Of a DNA stretch of 64,000 bases, positions 1 to 8,911 are shown in pieces. The position numbers and the translations under genes are program-made. This DNA is from Rhodoferax sp. (lineage in GTDB: Bacteria; Pseudomonadota; Gammaproteobacteria; Burkholderiales; Burkholderiaceae_C): the NCBI GenBank assembly GCA_008015235.1, contig SSFF01000015.1, positions 90,727 through 154,726 on the forward strand. Reading direction: 5' to 3'. The notes beneath the pieces are model-generated. The model was not told the DNA's origin, did not search any database, and saw only the letters and a program-made list of their open reading frames with translations. Within the stretch, counting starts at the first letter, position 1, and every line of letters starts with the position of its first letter.

Positions 1-1165
1 GCAGGACGACTGGCTGCGACAAACCGCACAGACGCTGGGCGTGGGCCATACCTTTTCGACCGTGCCGCAGGCCATCTATTTCGGAGATGCGCAGGGTCTG
101 GTCGATGACCCGTTTTTTGGCGGAGCCGGTCCCCAGCGCCAGGCCTGCCGCTTCTGTGCACAGTGCGCCACCGGCTGCCCCCATGGCGCCAAGAATTCGC
201 TAGACAAGAACTACCTGCACCTGGCGCGCCGGCTGGGGGCCCAGGTCTGGTCCGAGCGCAAGGTGCATCGCATCCATCCGCTGGCCGGTGGCGGCTATGC
301 GCTGGACCTCCAGCATCCGTGGGATGACCGTGTTCAGCCGCAACGGATCAGGGCCAGCAAGGTCATTGTCAGTGCTGGGGTGGTCGGTACGCTGGAGTTG
401 TTGCTGACCTGCCGTGACCGCTGGCGCACCCTTCCTGCGCTGTCGCAGGCGCTGGGGCAGCATGTGCGGACCAACAGCGAAAGCATTGTCCCCATCGTGT
501 CGCGCGACCCGCAGGCCGATGTGCGCGACGGAGCCACCATTTCATCGCATTTCTACTGGGGTCGCACGCATGTGACGCAGAACCGCTGCGCGCCATCGCA
601 CCGCATCCTGGCTTTGCAGACCGGGCCGCTGGCCAGTGCACACAGCCCGTGGAAGCGGGCTCTCAAAACCCTGTGGAAGCTGGTGCGCCATCCCTGGGAT
701 GCGCTGCTGCCCTTGCGGGCCGGCCAGGGCTTCGCGCGGCGCACCACCTTGCTGACAGTGATGCAGGCGGTCGACAACGAACTGGCCTTTGCCTTGGCGC
801 CGCGCTGGCGTGGGGGTGGCCTGCGCTCGCAGGTGCCGACAGGGCAGAGGCGGGCACCGGCTTTCATCCCGGAAGCCAACCACGTGGCCGAGGTGTTTGC
901 CCAGGTCAGTGGCGGACTGGCGGGCAACTCGGTGCTGGAGACCTTGGGCAATGTGTCGATGACGGCGCACATACTGGGTGGCTGTGTCATGGGACGCTGT
1001 GCCGCCGAGGGCGTGGTGGACGAGAATCACGAAGTGTTTGGCTACCCCGGTTTGTACGTGGTCGATGCCTCGGCCATTCCGGCCAATGTGGGCGTGAATC
1101 CCAGCCTGACCATCACCGCCATGGCCGAGCGCGCCATGGAGCGCATGCCGAACAAAAATGCATAA
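1..1165 (+). CDS. GMC-family oxidoreductase, C-terminal part (5' truncated by window edge)
   Basis: The reading frame is already open at the first bases, so the gene begins left of the window; about 387 residues are visible. Near the visible N-terminus there is a cysteine cluster (CRFCAQCATGC). The C-terminus has the GMC_oxred_C signature: a GG/GC-rich stretch, then LYVVDASAIPANVGVNPSLT with the conserved Asn-Pro. GMC proteins are FAD-dependent alcohol/sterol oxidoreductases, and this one resembles the cholesterol-oxidase-like branch. The FAD-binding N-terminal glycine motif lies outside the window, so substrate and cofactor cannot be judged. It ends 53 bp before tRNA-Arg. No recognisable terminator separates them. 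Confidence 0.85.
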   Translation, partial: QDDWLRQTAQTLGVGHTFSTVPQAIYFGDAQGLVDDPFFGGAGPQRQACRFCAQCATGCPHGAKNSLDKNYLHLARRLGAQVWSERKVHRIHPLAGGGYALDLQHPWDDRVQPQRIRASKVIVSAGVVGTLELLLTCRDRWRTLPALSQALGQHVRTNSESIVPIVSRDPQADVRDGATISSHFYWGRTHVTQNRCAPSHRILALQTGPLASAHSPWKRALKTLWKLVRHPWDALLPLRAGQGFARRTTLLTVMQAVDNELAFALAPRWRGGGLRSQVPTGQRRAPAFIPEANHVAEVFAQVSGGLAGNSVLETLGNVSMTAHILGGCVMGRCAAEGVVDENHEVFGYPGLYVVDASAIPANVGVNPSLTITAMAERAMERMPNKNA

Positions 1166-1218
1166 ATTTTTCTGGTGCGGAAAAAGTGCCAAAAATCTCG
1201 TGCTAGAATAGCGGCTTC

Positions 1219-1295
1219 GCGGCTGTAGCTCAGCTGGATAGAGTACTTGGCTACGAACCAAGGGGTCGTGGGTTCGATTCCTGCCAGCCGCACCA
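1219..1295 (+). tRNA. tRNA-Arg (anticodon ACG)
   Basis: A 77-nt cloverleaf. The acceptor stem GCGGCTG pairs with CAGCCGC, followed by discriminator A and an encoded CCA. The D-arm is GCTCAGCTGGATAGAGT. The anticodon stem CTTGG/CCAAG closes loop CTACGAA, giving anticodon ACG, which decodes CGN arginine codons after A34-to-I editing. The T-arm carries GGTTCGATTCC. A strong terminator follows 7 bp downstream. Confidence 0.97.
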
Positions 1296-1302
1296 AAAAG
1301 AT

Positions 1303-1339
1303 ACCCCTAGAACAGCAATGTTCTAGGGGTTTTTCTTTT
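1303..1339 (+). terminator. Rho-independent terminator after tRNA-Arg
   Basis: A perfect 11-bp stem (ACCCCTAGAAC / GTTCTAGGGGT) with a 6-nt loop is followed by TTTTCTTTT. It ends the tRNA-Arg transcript 22 bp before the greB start codon, so greB probably relies on a promoter overlapping this region or on read-through. Confidence 0.93.
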
Positions 1340-1360
1340 GTCTATCCCGTGGGGATCACC

Positions 1361-1921
1361 ATGAGTCGCGCATTCATCAAAGAAACCGATCCGGACGACG
1401 ACGAGCCACAGCTGCCGCCCTTGCCACAGGGTGGCAAGAATTACATGACGCCGCAAGGCTATGCGCGCATGCGCGGCGAATTGCTGGAGTTGATCGACAA
1501 CGAGCGGCCCAAGATCGTCGAAATCGTGCATTGGGCCGCCAGCAACGGCGACCGTTCGGAAAATGGCGACTACCTCTATGGCAAGAAGCGCCTGCGTGAA
1601 ATCGACCGGCGCATCCGTTTCCTGACCAAGCGGCTCGAAATTGCCGAAGTGGTGGATCCCAGCATCCACCATGGCAAGGACCAGATATTCTTTGGAGCGA
1701 CCGTGACGTACGTGGATGACGAAGACACCGAACGTACGGTGCGCATCATGGGTATAGATGAGGCCGATTCATCGGCCGGTGACGTGAGCTGGATTTCACC
1801 GATTGCCCGCACACTGCTCAAGGCGCGTGAAGGCGATGTGCTGCGTTTGGTGATGCCCGAACGTGTCAGCGAAATCGAAGTGCTGGCCGTGGAGTACCCG
1901 GCGCCGACAGCCAAAGACTGA
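1361..1921 (+). CDS. greB: Transcription elongation factor GreB
   Basis: 186 residues. GreB rescues backtracked RNA polymerase by inserting its coiled coil into the secondary channel and stimulating transcript cleavage. The N-terminal coiled coil (about residues 25-95) carries the hallmark NGDRSENGDYLYGKKRLREI, whose acidic tip residues coordinate the cleavage Mg2+. The C-terminal FKBP-like domain includes ISPIARTLLKAREGD. The YGKKRLREIDRRIRFL stretch fits GreB rather than GreA. The ATG was chosen because it has GGGG 5-10 bp upstream and follows the tRNA terminator; in-frame extension upstream would run into the tRNA. An acidic N-terminal extension (TDPDDDEPQ) is typical of betaproteobacterial copies. 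It converges with spoT. Confidence 0.95.
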   Translation: MSRAFIKETDPDDDEPQLPPLPQGGKNYMTPQGYARMRGELLELIDNERPKIVEIVHWAASNGDRSENGDYLYGKKRLREIDRRIRFLTKRLEIAEVVDPSIHHGKDQIFFGATVTYVDDEDTERTVRIMGIDEADSSAGDVSWISPIARTLLKAREGDVLRLVMPERVSEIEVLAVEYPAPTAKD

Positions 1922-1939
1922 TCGGCAGCTGGTTCAAAC

Positions 1940-4186
1940 TCAGGCTGGTGTCTGTACGCTGGTGTGACGGCGCACCTGCATGATGTCCGGTGTGCGTGAC
2001 AGCATGCGGATGACCGTGGTCAGGTGGGCAATGTCGCGAACCGCGATCAGGAATCGCAGTTCGGTGGATTCCTGCGCCGCTTCCTGACCCATGTCGATGT
2101 GCATGATGTCCGCTTCAGCACGGGCCAGCGTGGCGGCGATGCGCGCCAGCACGCCTTTGCCATTGTGTGCAGTGACCAGGATGCTGGTCTGAAAGGTGCG
2201 TACCGGCTCGTCCGCCCACTCGACGCGGATAAAGCGCTCGGCATCCTTGTTCTGCAGCCGGCGCGCCACGGCGCAATCGGTGCCATGCACCACCAAGCCT
2301 TCACCGCGGCCCAGGTAGCCCACGATGGGGTCGCCGGGGATGGGGCGGCAGCAACTGGCAAAGCTCACGGAAGCGTTTTCGCTGCCGTCGATGGTGATGG
2401 TGTTGAGCGCCGACGCCTCATTTTGCGCAAATCGGTGCTGGGTTAGTACCAATGCATCGGGGCGTGCACCGCCTTCGGCCAGCAGGCCGGCAATGCGCTT
2501 GGCCACGATGTTGGCAATGCGCTTGCCCAGGCCAATGTCGGCCAGCAGCTCCTGGCGGCTCTTGTTGCCGGTAAAGCGCAGCAGCTTGTCCCAGATGCTA
2601 GCGGTTTCGCTGTTCTCGTCGTCGAAGTTGTCGATGCCTTCGGTGCGCAAGGCCTGTTGCAGCAATTTCTCGCCAAGCGCTTCGCTTTCGATATGGGCCA
2701 CCGACTTTAGGTGGTGGCGGATCTTGGAGCGGGCACGGCCGGTGCGTACAAAGCTCAGCCAGGCTGGGTTCGGGGCTGCATGGGCTGCAGTAACAACCTC
2801 GACGACGTCGCCGTTCTTGAGTTCAGTGCGCAGCGGCACCTGCTCGCCATTGATGCGCGCCGCCATGGTGCGGTCGCCGATGCTGCTGTGGATGGCATAG
2901 GCAAAGTCCACCACGGTGGCACCGCGTGGCAGCGCCATGATGCGACTCTTGGGGGTGAACACGTAGACGGCGTCGGGGAACAGGTCGACCTTGACGTGGT
3001 CCCAGAACTCAGCGGCGTCGCGGGTTTCGTTCTGGATGTCGAGCAGGGACTGCAGCCACTGGGCGCCCAGGTTGCCGTTGCCCGGCTCCTGGGCATTGCT
3101 GTCCTTGTAGAGCCAGTGGGCGGCCACACCCGACTCGGCCACCAGGTGCATGGCTTCGGTGCGCATCTGGAATTCCACGTTGACACCGGCCGGCCCCACC
3201 AGCGTGGTGTGCAGCGACTGGTAGCCATTGACCTTGGCAATGGCAATGTGGTCCTTGAACTTGCCCGGTACCGGCTTGTACAGCTGGTGCAGCAGGCCCA
3301 TGGCGGTGTAGCAGTCGGTCACGGTGGGTACGATCAGCCGGAAGCCGTAGATGTCGGTGACCTGGGCAAAGCTCAGGTGCTTGGTGTCCATCTTCTGGTA
3401 GATCGAGTACAGCGTTTTCTCGCGCCCGGCAATGCGGATGGACATGCCGTAATCGGCAAAACAGGCTTCCACGTCCTTCTGCACCTTTTGGATCAGGTCG
3501 CGGCGGCGGCTGCGCGCCTTGGCCACGGCCTTGGCCAGCACCGCGTAGCGCCACGGGCACAGGTGTCGGAAGGACAGGTCCTGCAGTTCGCGGTAGGTCT
3601 GGTTCAGACCCAGGCGGTGGGCAATGGGTGCGTAGATTTCCAGGGTTTCCGACGAGATGCGGCCCCACTTGGAGCGCGGCATGTCGGACAGGGTGCGCAT
3701 GTTGTGCGAACGGTCGGCCAGCTTGATCAGGATGACACGCACATCGCGCGCCATCGCCAGCAGCATTTTGCGAAACGACTCGGCCTGGTTTTCTTCGCGC
3801 GTGTTGAAGTGCAGCTTGTCCAGTTTGGTCAGACCGTCCACCAGTTCGGCCACAGGGGCGCCGAAGCGTTCGACCAGCTCGACCTTGGTGGCGCCGCAGT
3901 CCTCCATCACGTCGTGCAGCAAGGCTGCCATCAGGGCTTGGGCATCGAGCTTCCATTCGGCGCATTGGGCGGCGACCGCGATGGGATGGGTGATGTAGGG
4001 CTCGCCATTCTTGCGCAACTGGCCCAGGTGGCCTTCGTCGGCAAAGCGGTAGGCCAGACGCACCTGCTCGATGTCGCTGCTGCCGAGGTAGTCGAGCTTG
4101 TCCACCAACGCAGCAAAACTCGCGGCGGCCGCGTTGCTGGCATGGGCGGCCGCGTTGTCAGACGGATTCAGACCGATAGGGGGCAT
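1940..4186 (-). CDS. spoT: Bifunctional (p)ppGpp synthetase/hydrolase, RelA/SpoT family
   Basis: 748 residues with the full long-RSH layout. The N-terminal HD hydrolase domain is intact (His67, His91-Asp92 in LLHDVMED). The synthetase domain contains DIYGFRLIVP and NGYQSLHTTL, then come TGS (about 405-465), the helical/zinc-finger region and a C-terminal ACT domain. The intact HD pocket argues for real hydrolase activity. The charge-discriminating motif reads KFKD, close to the RxKD of bifunctional enzymes and unlike the ExDD of RelA. It makes and degrades the stringent alarmone in the cytosol. It is the last gene of a yicC-gmk-rpoZ-spoT run, but a terminator after rpoZ suggests its own promoter or partial read-through. 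Confidence 0.95.
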   Translation of the reverse strand: MPPIGLNPSDNAAAHASNAAAASFAALVDKLDYLGSSDIEQVRLAYRFADEGHLGQLRKNGEPYITHPIAVAAQCAEWKLDAQALMAALLHDVMEDCGATKVELVERFGAPVAELVDGLTKLDKLHFNTREENQAESFRKMLLAMARDVRVILIKLADRSHNMRTLSDMPRSKWGRISSETLEIYAPIAHRLGLNQTYRELQDLSFRHLCPWRYAVLAKAVAKARSRRRDLIQKVQKDVEACFADYGMSIRIAGREKTLYSIYQKMDTKHLSFAQVTDIYGFRLIVPTVTDCYTAMGLLHQLYKPVPGKFKDHIAIAKVNGYQSLHTTLVGPAGVNVEFQMRTEAMHLVAESGVAAHWLYKDSNAQEPGNGNLGAQWLQSLLDIQNETRDAAEFWDHVKVDLFPDAVYVFTPKSRIMALPRGATVVDFAYAIHSSIGDRTMAARINGEQVPLRTELKNGDVVEVVTAAHAAPNPAWLSFVRTGRARSKIRHHLKSVAHIESEALGEKLLQQALRTEGIDNFDDENSETASIWDKLLRFTGNKSRQELLADIGLGKRIANIVAKRIAGLLAEGGARPDALVLTQHRFAQNEASALNTITIDGSENASVSFASCCRPIPGDPIVGYLGRGEGLVVHGTDCAVARRLQNKDAERFIRVEWADEPVRTFQTSILVTAHNGKGVLARIAATLARAEADIMHIDMGQEAAQESTELRFLIAVRDIAHLTTVIRMLSRTPDIMQVRRHTSVQTPA

Positions 4187-4229
4187 GGTGGAACTTTAGC
4201 GCGACCGCGGTAGATTGGCAGAAGGATGC

Positions 4230-4258
4230 AAAAAAAAAGCACCGCAATGCGGTGCTTT
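4230..4258 (-). terminator. Terminator between rpoZ and spoT
   Basis: A 10-bp perfect stem (AAAGCACCGC / GCGGTGCTTT, loop AAT) is followed on the minus strand by a run of nine T residues. It sits downstream of rpoZ and 43 bp upstream of the spoT start, so it probably attenuates spoT transcription from the upstream genes. Confidence 0.88.
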
Positions 4259-4276
4259 GGTGCCGGTACCTGCGAT

Positions 4277-4480
4277 TTACAGCGGTACTTTCTTGAGCAT
4301 TTCCAGGCCGACTTTGCCAGCGGCAATTTCGCGCAGGGCGGTCACGCCGGGCTTGTTCTTGCTTTCAATCTTGGGGGTGTGGCCTTGGCTGAGCATGCGG
4401 GCACGGTAGGTGGCAGCCAGCACCAGCTGGAAGCGGTTGGGGATTTGCTCCAGGCAATCTTCAACGGTAATACGGGCCAT
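4277..4480 (-). CDS. rpoZ: RNA polymerase omega subunit
   Basis: 67 residues. It has the classic omega N-terminus [11 protein letters not shown] followed by [13 protein letters not shown]. Omega chaperones beta-prime and forms the ppGpp site 1 with it, which fits its position next to spoT. The start is fixed by the conserved MARITVEDC. It lies 15 bp downstream of gmk on the same strand and is followed by a strong terminator. Confidence 0.97.
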   Translation of the reverse strand: MARITVEDCLEQIPNRFQLVLAATYRARMLSQGHTPKIESKNKPGVTALREIAAGKVGLEMLKKVPL

Positions 4481-4495
4481 AAAAACTCCAGGTAA

Positions 4496-5116
4496 CTAGG
4501 AAATGTCCAGTGCCTTGAATGTTTCAGCCCGGGCGCGACGCTGCGCAACCAAACGGAGCCTTTGGGCATGGACGATCGCTTTCAGATCGAAAAGCGCGCG
4601 GTCAAAGGATTCGTTGATTATAACGAAGTCGAATTTGTCCACATGGGCCACTTCCTGGGCCGCATTCCTCATGCGCATCTCAATGATTTCGGGTGCATCC
4701 TCGCCGCGGCGCTCCAGGCGTGAGCGCAGTTCTTCCCAGCTTGGGGGCAGGATGAAGATGCACACCGCGTTGGCAAAGATGTTCTTGACCTGGATGGCGC
4801 CCTGGAAATCGATTTCCAGAACGATGTCGGCGCCCATGGCCATGCGCTCTTCGATGGCCTTCTTGGAGGTGCCATAGCGGTTGGAATGCACGTTGGCCCA
4901 TTCGACGAAGGCATCGGCCGCCACCATGGCATCGAACTCCTGGGGCGAGACGAAGAAGTACTCCCGCCCGTGCTTTTCCTGGCCACGCGGTGGACGTGTT
5001 GTGTGCGACACCGAGGGCTGCACCCGCGAGTCCAGCTCCATCAAGGCCTTGACCAGGCTGGATTTACCGGCCCCGCTGGGGGCGGCTACGACAAAAAGGT
5101 TTCCAGGGTATTCCAT
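4496..5116 (-). CDS. gmk: Guanylate kinase
   Basis: 206 residues, normal length. It phosphorylates GMP to GDP with ATP in the cytosol. The P-loop is APSGAGKSS (residues 12-20), followed by the GMP-binding region [19 protein letters not shown] and LEIDFQGA. It sits between yicC and rpoZ in the usual betaproteobacterial order, and its supply of GDP/GTP feeds the neighbouring ppGpp synthetase. Confidence 0.97.
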   Translation of the reverse strand: MEYPGNLFVVAAPSGAGKSSLVKALMELDSRVQPSVSHTTRPPRGQEKHGREYFFVSPQEFDAMVAADAFVEWANVHSNRYGTSKKAIEERMAMGADIVLEIDFQGAIQVKNIFANAVCIFILPPSWEELRSRLERRGEDAPEIIEMRMRNAAQEVAHVDKFDFVIINESFDRALFDLKAIVHAQRLRLVAQRRARAETFKALDIS

Positions 5117-5149
5117 AGGCGGCGTTGCAAGCGGGGGGTAGAAAGCCCC

Positions 5150-6073
5150 TTATTCTATGTTTTGCACTTGTTCGCGCATCTGCTCGATGAGCACTTTCAT
5201 GTCTACCGAGACCCGGGTGAGTTCCAGCGCGGCCGATTTGGAGCCCAGGGTGTTGGCTTCGCGGTGCAGCTCCTGGATCAGGAAATCGAGCCGTTTGCCG
5301 ATCTCGCCACCCTTGCGGATCAGGCGCTCGATCTCTTCCAGGTGCGAGTCCAGGCGCGTCAGTTCCTCGGCCACATCGATGCGGATGGCAAACGCCGTGG
5401 CTTCGCTCAGGGCCCGTTCCTGGGCGGTCTGGGGGGCGATGCTGTCGTCGCCCAAGGCCATGGCTTCCTTCCAGCGCTCCAGGAAGCGCTGGCGCTGTTG
5501 TTCTACCAGTTGCGGAATCAGGGGCTGTGCCTGCTGCGCCAGCGTGCGCAGCTGGGCAATGCGGTCCAGCAGCATGTCGGCCAGGCGCTTGCCTTCGCGC
5601 TTGCGCGATTCACGCAAGGCGGTGATGGCCTGTTCCATCAGTGCTGCGGCGGTGCTGCCCCAGTCCTGGGGCGTGGCCGATTGCTGGTGGGCCGAGAGGG
5701 CAATCACTTCGGCCACGCTGAGGGGAGCGGCCTGTGGCAACCAGGCACGGATGCTATCCTGCACCGCATTGAGCCGCTGCAGCGTCTTGGGCGAAGGCTC
5801 GGTGACGCTGTGCTGGGTATTGCGTTCAATGAAGGCACGCACCTCGACCTTGCCGCGTTTGAGCTGGGCCACCAGCTGGTCGCGCAGGGCCGATTCGTGT
5901 GCGCGCAGTTCTTCGGGCAGCTTGAAGGTCAGGTCCAGGAAACGGCTGTTGACCGCGCGGACTTCCAGGCCCATGGAGCCACTTGGCGCGGTGTCCGTGG
6001 TGGCCTCGGCGGAGCTGGATGCAAGGGAAGTGCTTTGCACAGTGGCATAGCCGGTCATGCTGTAAACTGGCAT
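5150..6073 (-). CDS. yicC: YicC/YloC family endoribonuclease
   Basis: 307 residues. It shows the family's N-terminal MTGYA motif (residues 6-10), the VNSRFLDL segment, and a C-terminal GSKSAALELTRVSVDMKVLIEQMREQVQNIE that is nearly invariant in YicC proteins. Family members are oligomeric RNases implicated in small-RNA turnover. An internal stretch rich in Ser/Ala/Thr (about residues 14-33) is an unusual low-complexity insertion after the MTGYA motif. It is the first gene of the minus-strand gmk-rpoZ-spoT run. Met1 at MPVYSMTGYA is used; Met6 is the alternative start. Confidence 0.92.
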   Translation of the reverse strand: MPVYSMTGYATVQSTSLASSSAEATTDTAPSGSMGLEVRAVNSRFLDLTFKLPEELRAHESALRDQLVAQLKRGKVEVRAFIERNTQHSVTEPSPKTLQRLNAVQDSIRAWLPQAAPLSVAEVIALSAHQQSATPQDWGSTAAALMEQAITALRESRKREGKRLADMLLDRIAQLRTLAQQAQPLIPQLVEQQRQRFLERWKEAMALGDDSIAPQTAQERALSEATAFAIRIDVAEELTRLDSHLEEIERLIRKGGEIGKRLDFLIQELHREANTLGSKSAALELTRVSVDMKVLIEQMREQVQNIE

Positions 6074-6203
6074 GGAGAGTCTGTCCGGTTGTTGTCGTAG
6101 GTTGCGAGAATAACCCGGACGGGTACTGTTCAGCCAAGGGATTCACCAGATTGGAGGGGCCGGTCAGGGACGCATGTGCCTGGGAGGCCTGGATTGACGC
6201 ACT

Positions 6204-7205
6204 ATGAACGCCAAGGTTAAACCCGCTCCGCTGCCACCCGATACCGTCATCGGGGGCTACCGCATTGTTCGCAAGGTTGCTGCCGGTGGTTTCGGGCTGG
6301 TCTACCTGGCCCTGGACTCCGACGGCCAGCAGGTCGCGGTCAAAGAATACTTGCCTTCTTCGCTGGCCACACGCGGCCCGGGCGAACTGGCGCCCAAGAT
6401 CCAGCCTGACAAGTTGTCGCTGTACCGGCTGGGCCTGAAGAGCTTCTTTGAAGAAGGCCGTTCACTGGCTCAGATTTCGCACCCCTCGGTGGTGAGCGTG
6501 CTCAACTTCTTCCGCGAGAACGAGACCGTGTACATGGTCATGAACTACCTGGAAGGCGCGGCCTTGCAGGACTTCATCGTGACCGCACGCGACCTCAAGC
6601 AGGACAAGGTGTTCCGCGAGTCCACCATCCGCTCGCTGTTCGACGAAATCCTGCGCGGCTTGCGCATCGTGCACCAGCACAAGATGCTGCACCTGGACAT
6701 CAAGCCCGCCAATATCTTCATCACCGACGACAACAAGTCGGTGCTGATCGACTTCGGTGCCGCGCGCGAGGTGCTGAGCAAAGAGGGCAATTTCATCCGC
6801 CCCATGTACACCCCCGGCTTTGCCGCGCCCGAAATGTACCGGCGCGATGCCTCCATGGGCCCCTGGACCGACATCTACGCCATTGGCGCCTGCATCTATG
6901 CCTGCATGCAGGGCTACCCGCCCAACGATGCACCGCAGCGCCAGGAAAAAGATCGACTGACGACTTCGCTGGGTCGCCTGCGCGGCGTCTACTCCGACAA
7001 CCTGATTGAGGTGGTGGAGTGGTGCATGGCGCTGGACCCGTTGTCGCGTCCGCAGTCGGTGTTTGCGCTGCAAAAGGAGCTCGGCCGTGAAGGCGAGCGT
7101 CGCTATACCAAGCTCACGCTGGCGGAAAAAATGCGCATGCAGGTCGAAGGCCTGATGACGGACAACAAGAAGGCCGTGCCGGCCAGCCCGGCCAAACCCA
7201 AATGA
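6204..7205 (+). CDS. Serine/threonine protein kinase (Hanks type, soluble)
   Basis: 333 residues with a complete eukaryotic-like kinase domain: glycine loop AAGGFG (26-31), ATP-binding Lys47 (VAVKEYLP), catalytic loop HLDIKPAN with Asp165 (HLD in place of HRD), DFG at Asp183, and an APE-like FAAPEMY. The missing Arg of HRD suggests activation-loop phosphorylation may not be needed. No membrane segment or extracellular sensor follows the kinase, so it should be cytosolic. The stop codon overlaps the start of the PP2C gene (ATGA), so the pair is translationally coupled and probably antagonistic. Substrates are unknown. Confidence 0.93.
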   Translation: MNAKVKPAPLPPDTVIGGYRIVRKVAAGGFGLVYLALDSDGQQVAVKEYLPSSLATRGPGELAPKIQPDKLSLYRLGLKSFFEEGRSLAQISHPSVVSVLNFFRENETVYMVMNYLEGAALQDFIVTARDLKQDKVFRESTIRSLFDEILRGLRIVHQHKMLHLDIKPANIFITDDNKSVLIDFGAAREVLSKEGNFIRPMYTPGFAAPEMYRRDASMGPWTDIYAIGACIYACMQGYPPNDAPQRQEKDRLTTSLGRLRGVYSDNLIEVVEWCMALDPLSRPQSVFALQKELGREGERRYTKLTLAEKMRMQVEGLMTDNKKAVPASPAKPK

Positions 7206-8116
7206 AATTTTCGGTTTTCCAGATCAGCCGCAAAGGAGGGCGTGAAAAGAACGAGGACCGCCACGGCTATTGCTACACCAAGAGTTCGGGGCTGTTCATG
7301 CTGGCCGACGGCATGGGTGGGCACCCGGACGGGGAAGTTGCAGCGCAGATTGCCTTGCAAACCGTGACTGCGTTGTACCAGAAGGAAGCTACGCCCTCGG
7401 TCAAGGACGCCGCCGCGTTTTTCAACCTGGCCATCCTCAGTGCACATCGCCAGATCTTGCGTTACGCCGCCGAAAAAGGCTTGCTCGACACCCCGCGCAC
7501 CACCTTCGTTGCGGCATTGATGCAGGACGGCGCGGTCAGCTGGGTGCACTGCGGTGACTCACGCCTGTATTTCGTGCGCGAAGGCGAACTGCTTGCTCGC
7601 ACCCGCGATCATTCCTACCTCGAACAGGCCGGCAATGACAAAGCCAAGATCGCTGCGTTGGGTATGAACCGCAATGTGCTTTTCACCTGCCTGGGCTCCC
7701 CGGTGCGACCGGTATTTGACGTCACGGGCCCGGTAGCCTTGAAGGAAGGCGATCGCTTGATGATCTGCTCCGATGGCCTGTGGGGTTCGATAGACGATGC
7801 CGAGATCGTGTACGAGCTGTCTCACAAGCGCCTCAACGACGCCACGCCCGACCTCGTGGAAACGGCGCTGCGCAAGGGTGGTTCGCACTGTGACAACGTG
7901 ACCGTGATTGCTGTCGAGTGGGAGACGCCCGACAGCTTCGAGTCCACCCGCGGCAGCATTTCTACCCAGATGATGGAAGACGGCGTGTTCGCCTCCACGG
8001 TGCAGGCCGGCGGCTTCGAGCCCGGTGCGGATGACCTGGACGACGAAGCCATCGAACGATCCATCGCAGAAATCAATGACGCCATCCGTCGCTCCGCGGC
8101 GGTGCGCAAACCCTGA
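7202..8116 (+). CDS. PP2C-family protein serine/threonine phosphatase
   Basis: 304 residues. The PPM metal-binding motifs are present: NEDR (Asp19), LADGMGGH (Asp36), the [21 protein letters not shown] segment, and [13 protein letters not shown] with a later DNVTVI. A C-terminal acidic tail of about 60 residues follows the catalytic domain. It overlaps the kinase gene by 4 bp and most likely reverses its phosphorylations. It lies 22 bp upstream of rph in the same direction. Confidence 0.93.
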   Translation: MKFSVFQISRKGGREKNEDRHGYCYTKSSGLFMLADGMGGHPDGEVAAQIALQTVTALYQKEATPSVKDAAAFFNLAILSAHRQILRYAAEKGLLDTPRTTFVAALMQDGAVSWVHCGDSRLYFVREGELLARTRDHSYLEQAGNDKAKIAALGMNRNVLFTCLGSPVRPVFDVTGPVALKEGDRLMICSDGLWGSIDDAEIVYELSHKRLNDATPDLVETALRKGGSHCDNVTVIAVEWETPDSFESTRGSISTQMMEDGVFASTVQAGGFEPGADDLDDEAIERSIAEINDAIRRSAAVRKP

Positions 8117-8138
8117 ACTGTTTCTCCAAGGAGTTTCC

Positions 8139-8867
8139 ATGACTGCCTACGTCCGCTCCGGCGCACGTGCGGCCGACGCATTGCGCCCGGTCCGCATCAC
8201 CCGCCACTACACCATGCACGCCGAAGGCTCGGTGCTGATCGAATTTGGCAATACCAAGTTGCTGTGCACGGCCTCGGTTGAAGAGCGCGTGCCACCGCAC
8301 AAGCGCGGCAGCGGCGAGGGCTGGGTCACGGCCGAATACGGCATGCTACCGCGCGCCACCCATTCGCGCAGCGACCGCGAGGCGGCCCGTGGCAAGCAAA
8401 GCGGGCGTACCCAGGAAATCCAGCGTCTGATCGGCCGCTCCCTGCGCGCCGTGTTCGATCTGAAGAAACTGGGTGAGCGCACCATCCAGCTCGACTGCGA
8501 CGTGATCCAGGCCGACGGCGGCACGCGCACTGCTGCCATCACCGGCGCCTTTGTGGCGGCCCAGGACGCGGTCAACGGCCTGTTGGCCAGCGGCAAGATT
8601 GCCGAATCCCCGATCACCGCCCAAGTGGCGGCCATCAGCGTCGGCATCGTCGAGGGCACACCGCTGCTGGACCTGGAGTACGTGGAAGACTCGGCCTGCG
8701 ACACCGACATGAACGTGGTGATGACCGGTGCCGGACATTTTGTGGAAGTGCAGGGCACGGCCGAAGGCGTGGCATTCAGCCGCGCCGAGATGGACGCCTT
8801 GCTGGCACTGGCCGAAAAAGGTGTGGCCGAACTGATGCAATTGCAAAACCAGTCGCTATCCAATTAA
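8139..8867 (+). CDS. rph: Ribonuclease PH
   Basis: 242 residues. A phosphorolytic 3'-5' exoribonuclease that trims tRNA 3' ends. Family motifs are [39 protein letters not shown], the [17 protein letters not shown] phosphate-binding region and [19 protein letters not shown]. The start at MTAYVRSG has AAGGAG 6-11 bp upstream. Its last residues (SLSN) and stop codon fall inside a dispersed repeat copy (8855-8910), so the C-terminal tail was probably reset by that repeat. Confidence 0.96.
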   Translation: MTAYVRSGARAADALRPVRITRHYTMHAEGSVLIEFGNTKLLCTASVEERVPPHKRGSGEGWVTAEYGMLPRATHSRSDREAARGKQSGRTQEIQRLIGRSLRAVFDLKKLGERTIQLDCDVIQADGGTRTAAITGAFVAAQDAVNGLLASGKIAESPITAQVAAISVGIVEGTPLLDLEYVEDSACDTDMNVVMTGAGHFVEVQGTAEGVAFSRAEMDALLALAEKGVAELMQLQNQSLSN

Positions 8868-8910
8868 TAGCTGCTTACGCAGATTCCACGCGGGCAGGAG
8901 GCTTATTTCA
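8855..8910 (+). repeat. Dispersed ~57-bp repeat, copy R1
   Basis: This copy has the family hallmarks: an imperfect palindrome GCTAT...ATAGC, then TGCTTACGC, ATTCCACGCGGGC and a GGC tail. It covers the last codons and stop of rph and supplies the AGGAGG (8896-8901) that serves as the ribosome binding site of rdgB. Related copies occur at 15453, 22091, 32849, 45144, 47386 and 57052. Confidence 0.7.
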
Positions 8911-8911
8911 T

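Noticed and set aside
1247..1360. Longer N-terminus for greB starting inside tRNA-Arg
   Set aside because: It would translate the tRNA and its terminator. The ATG at 1361 fits the GreB family length and has a purine-rich upstream sequence.
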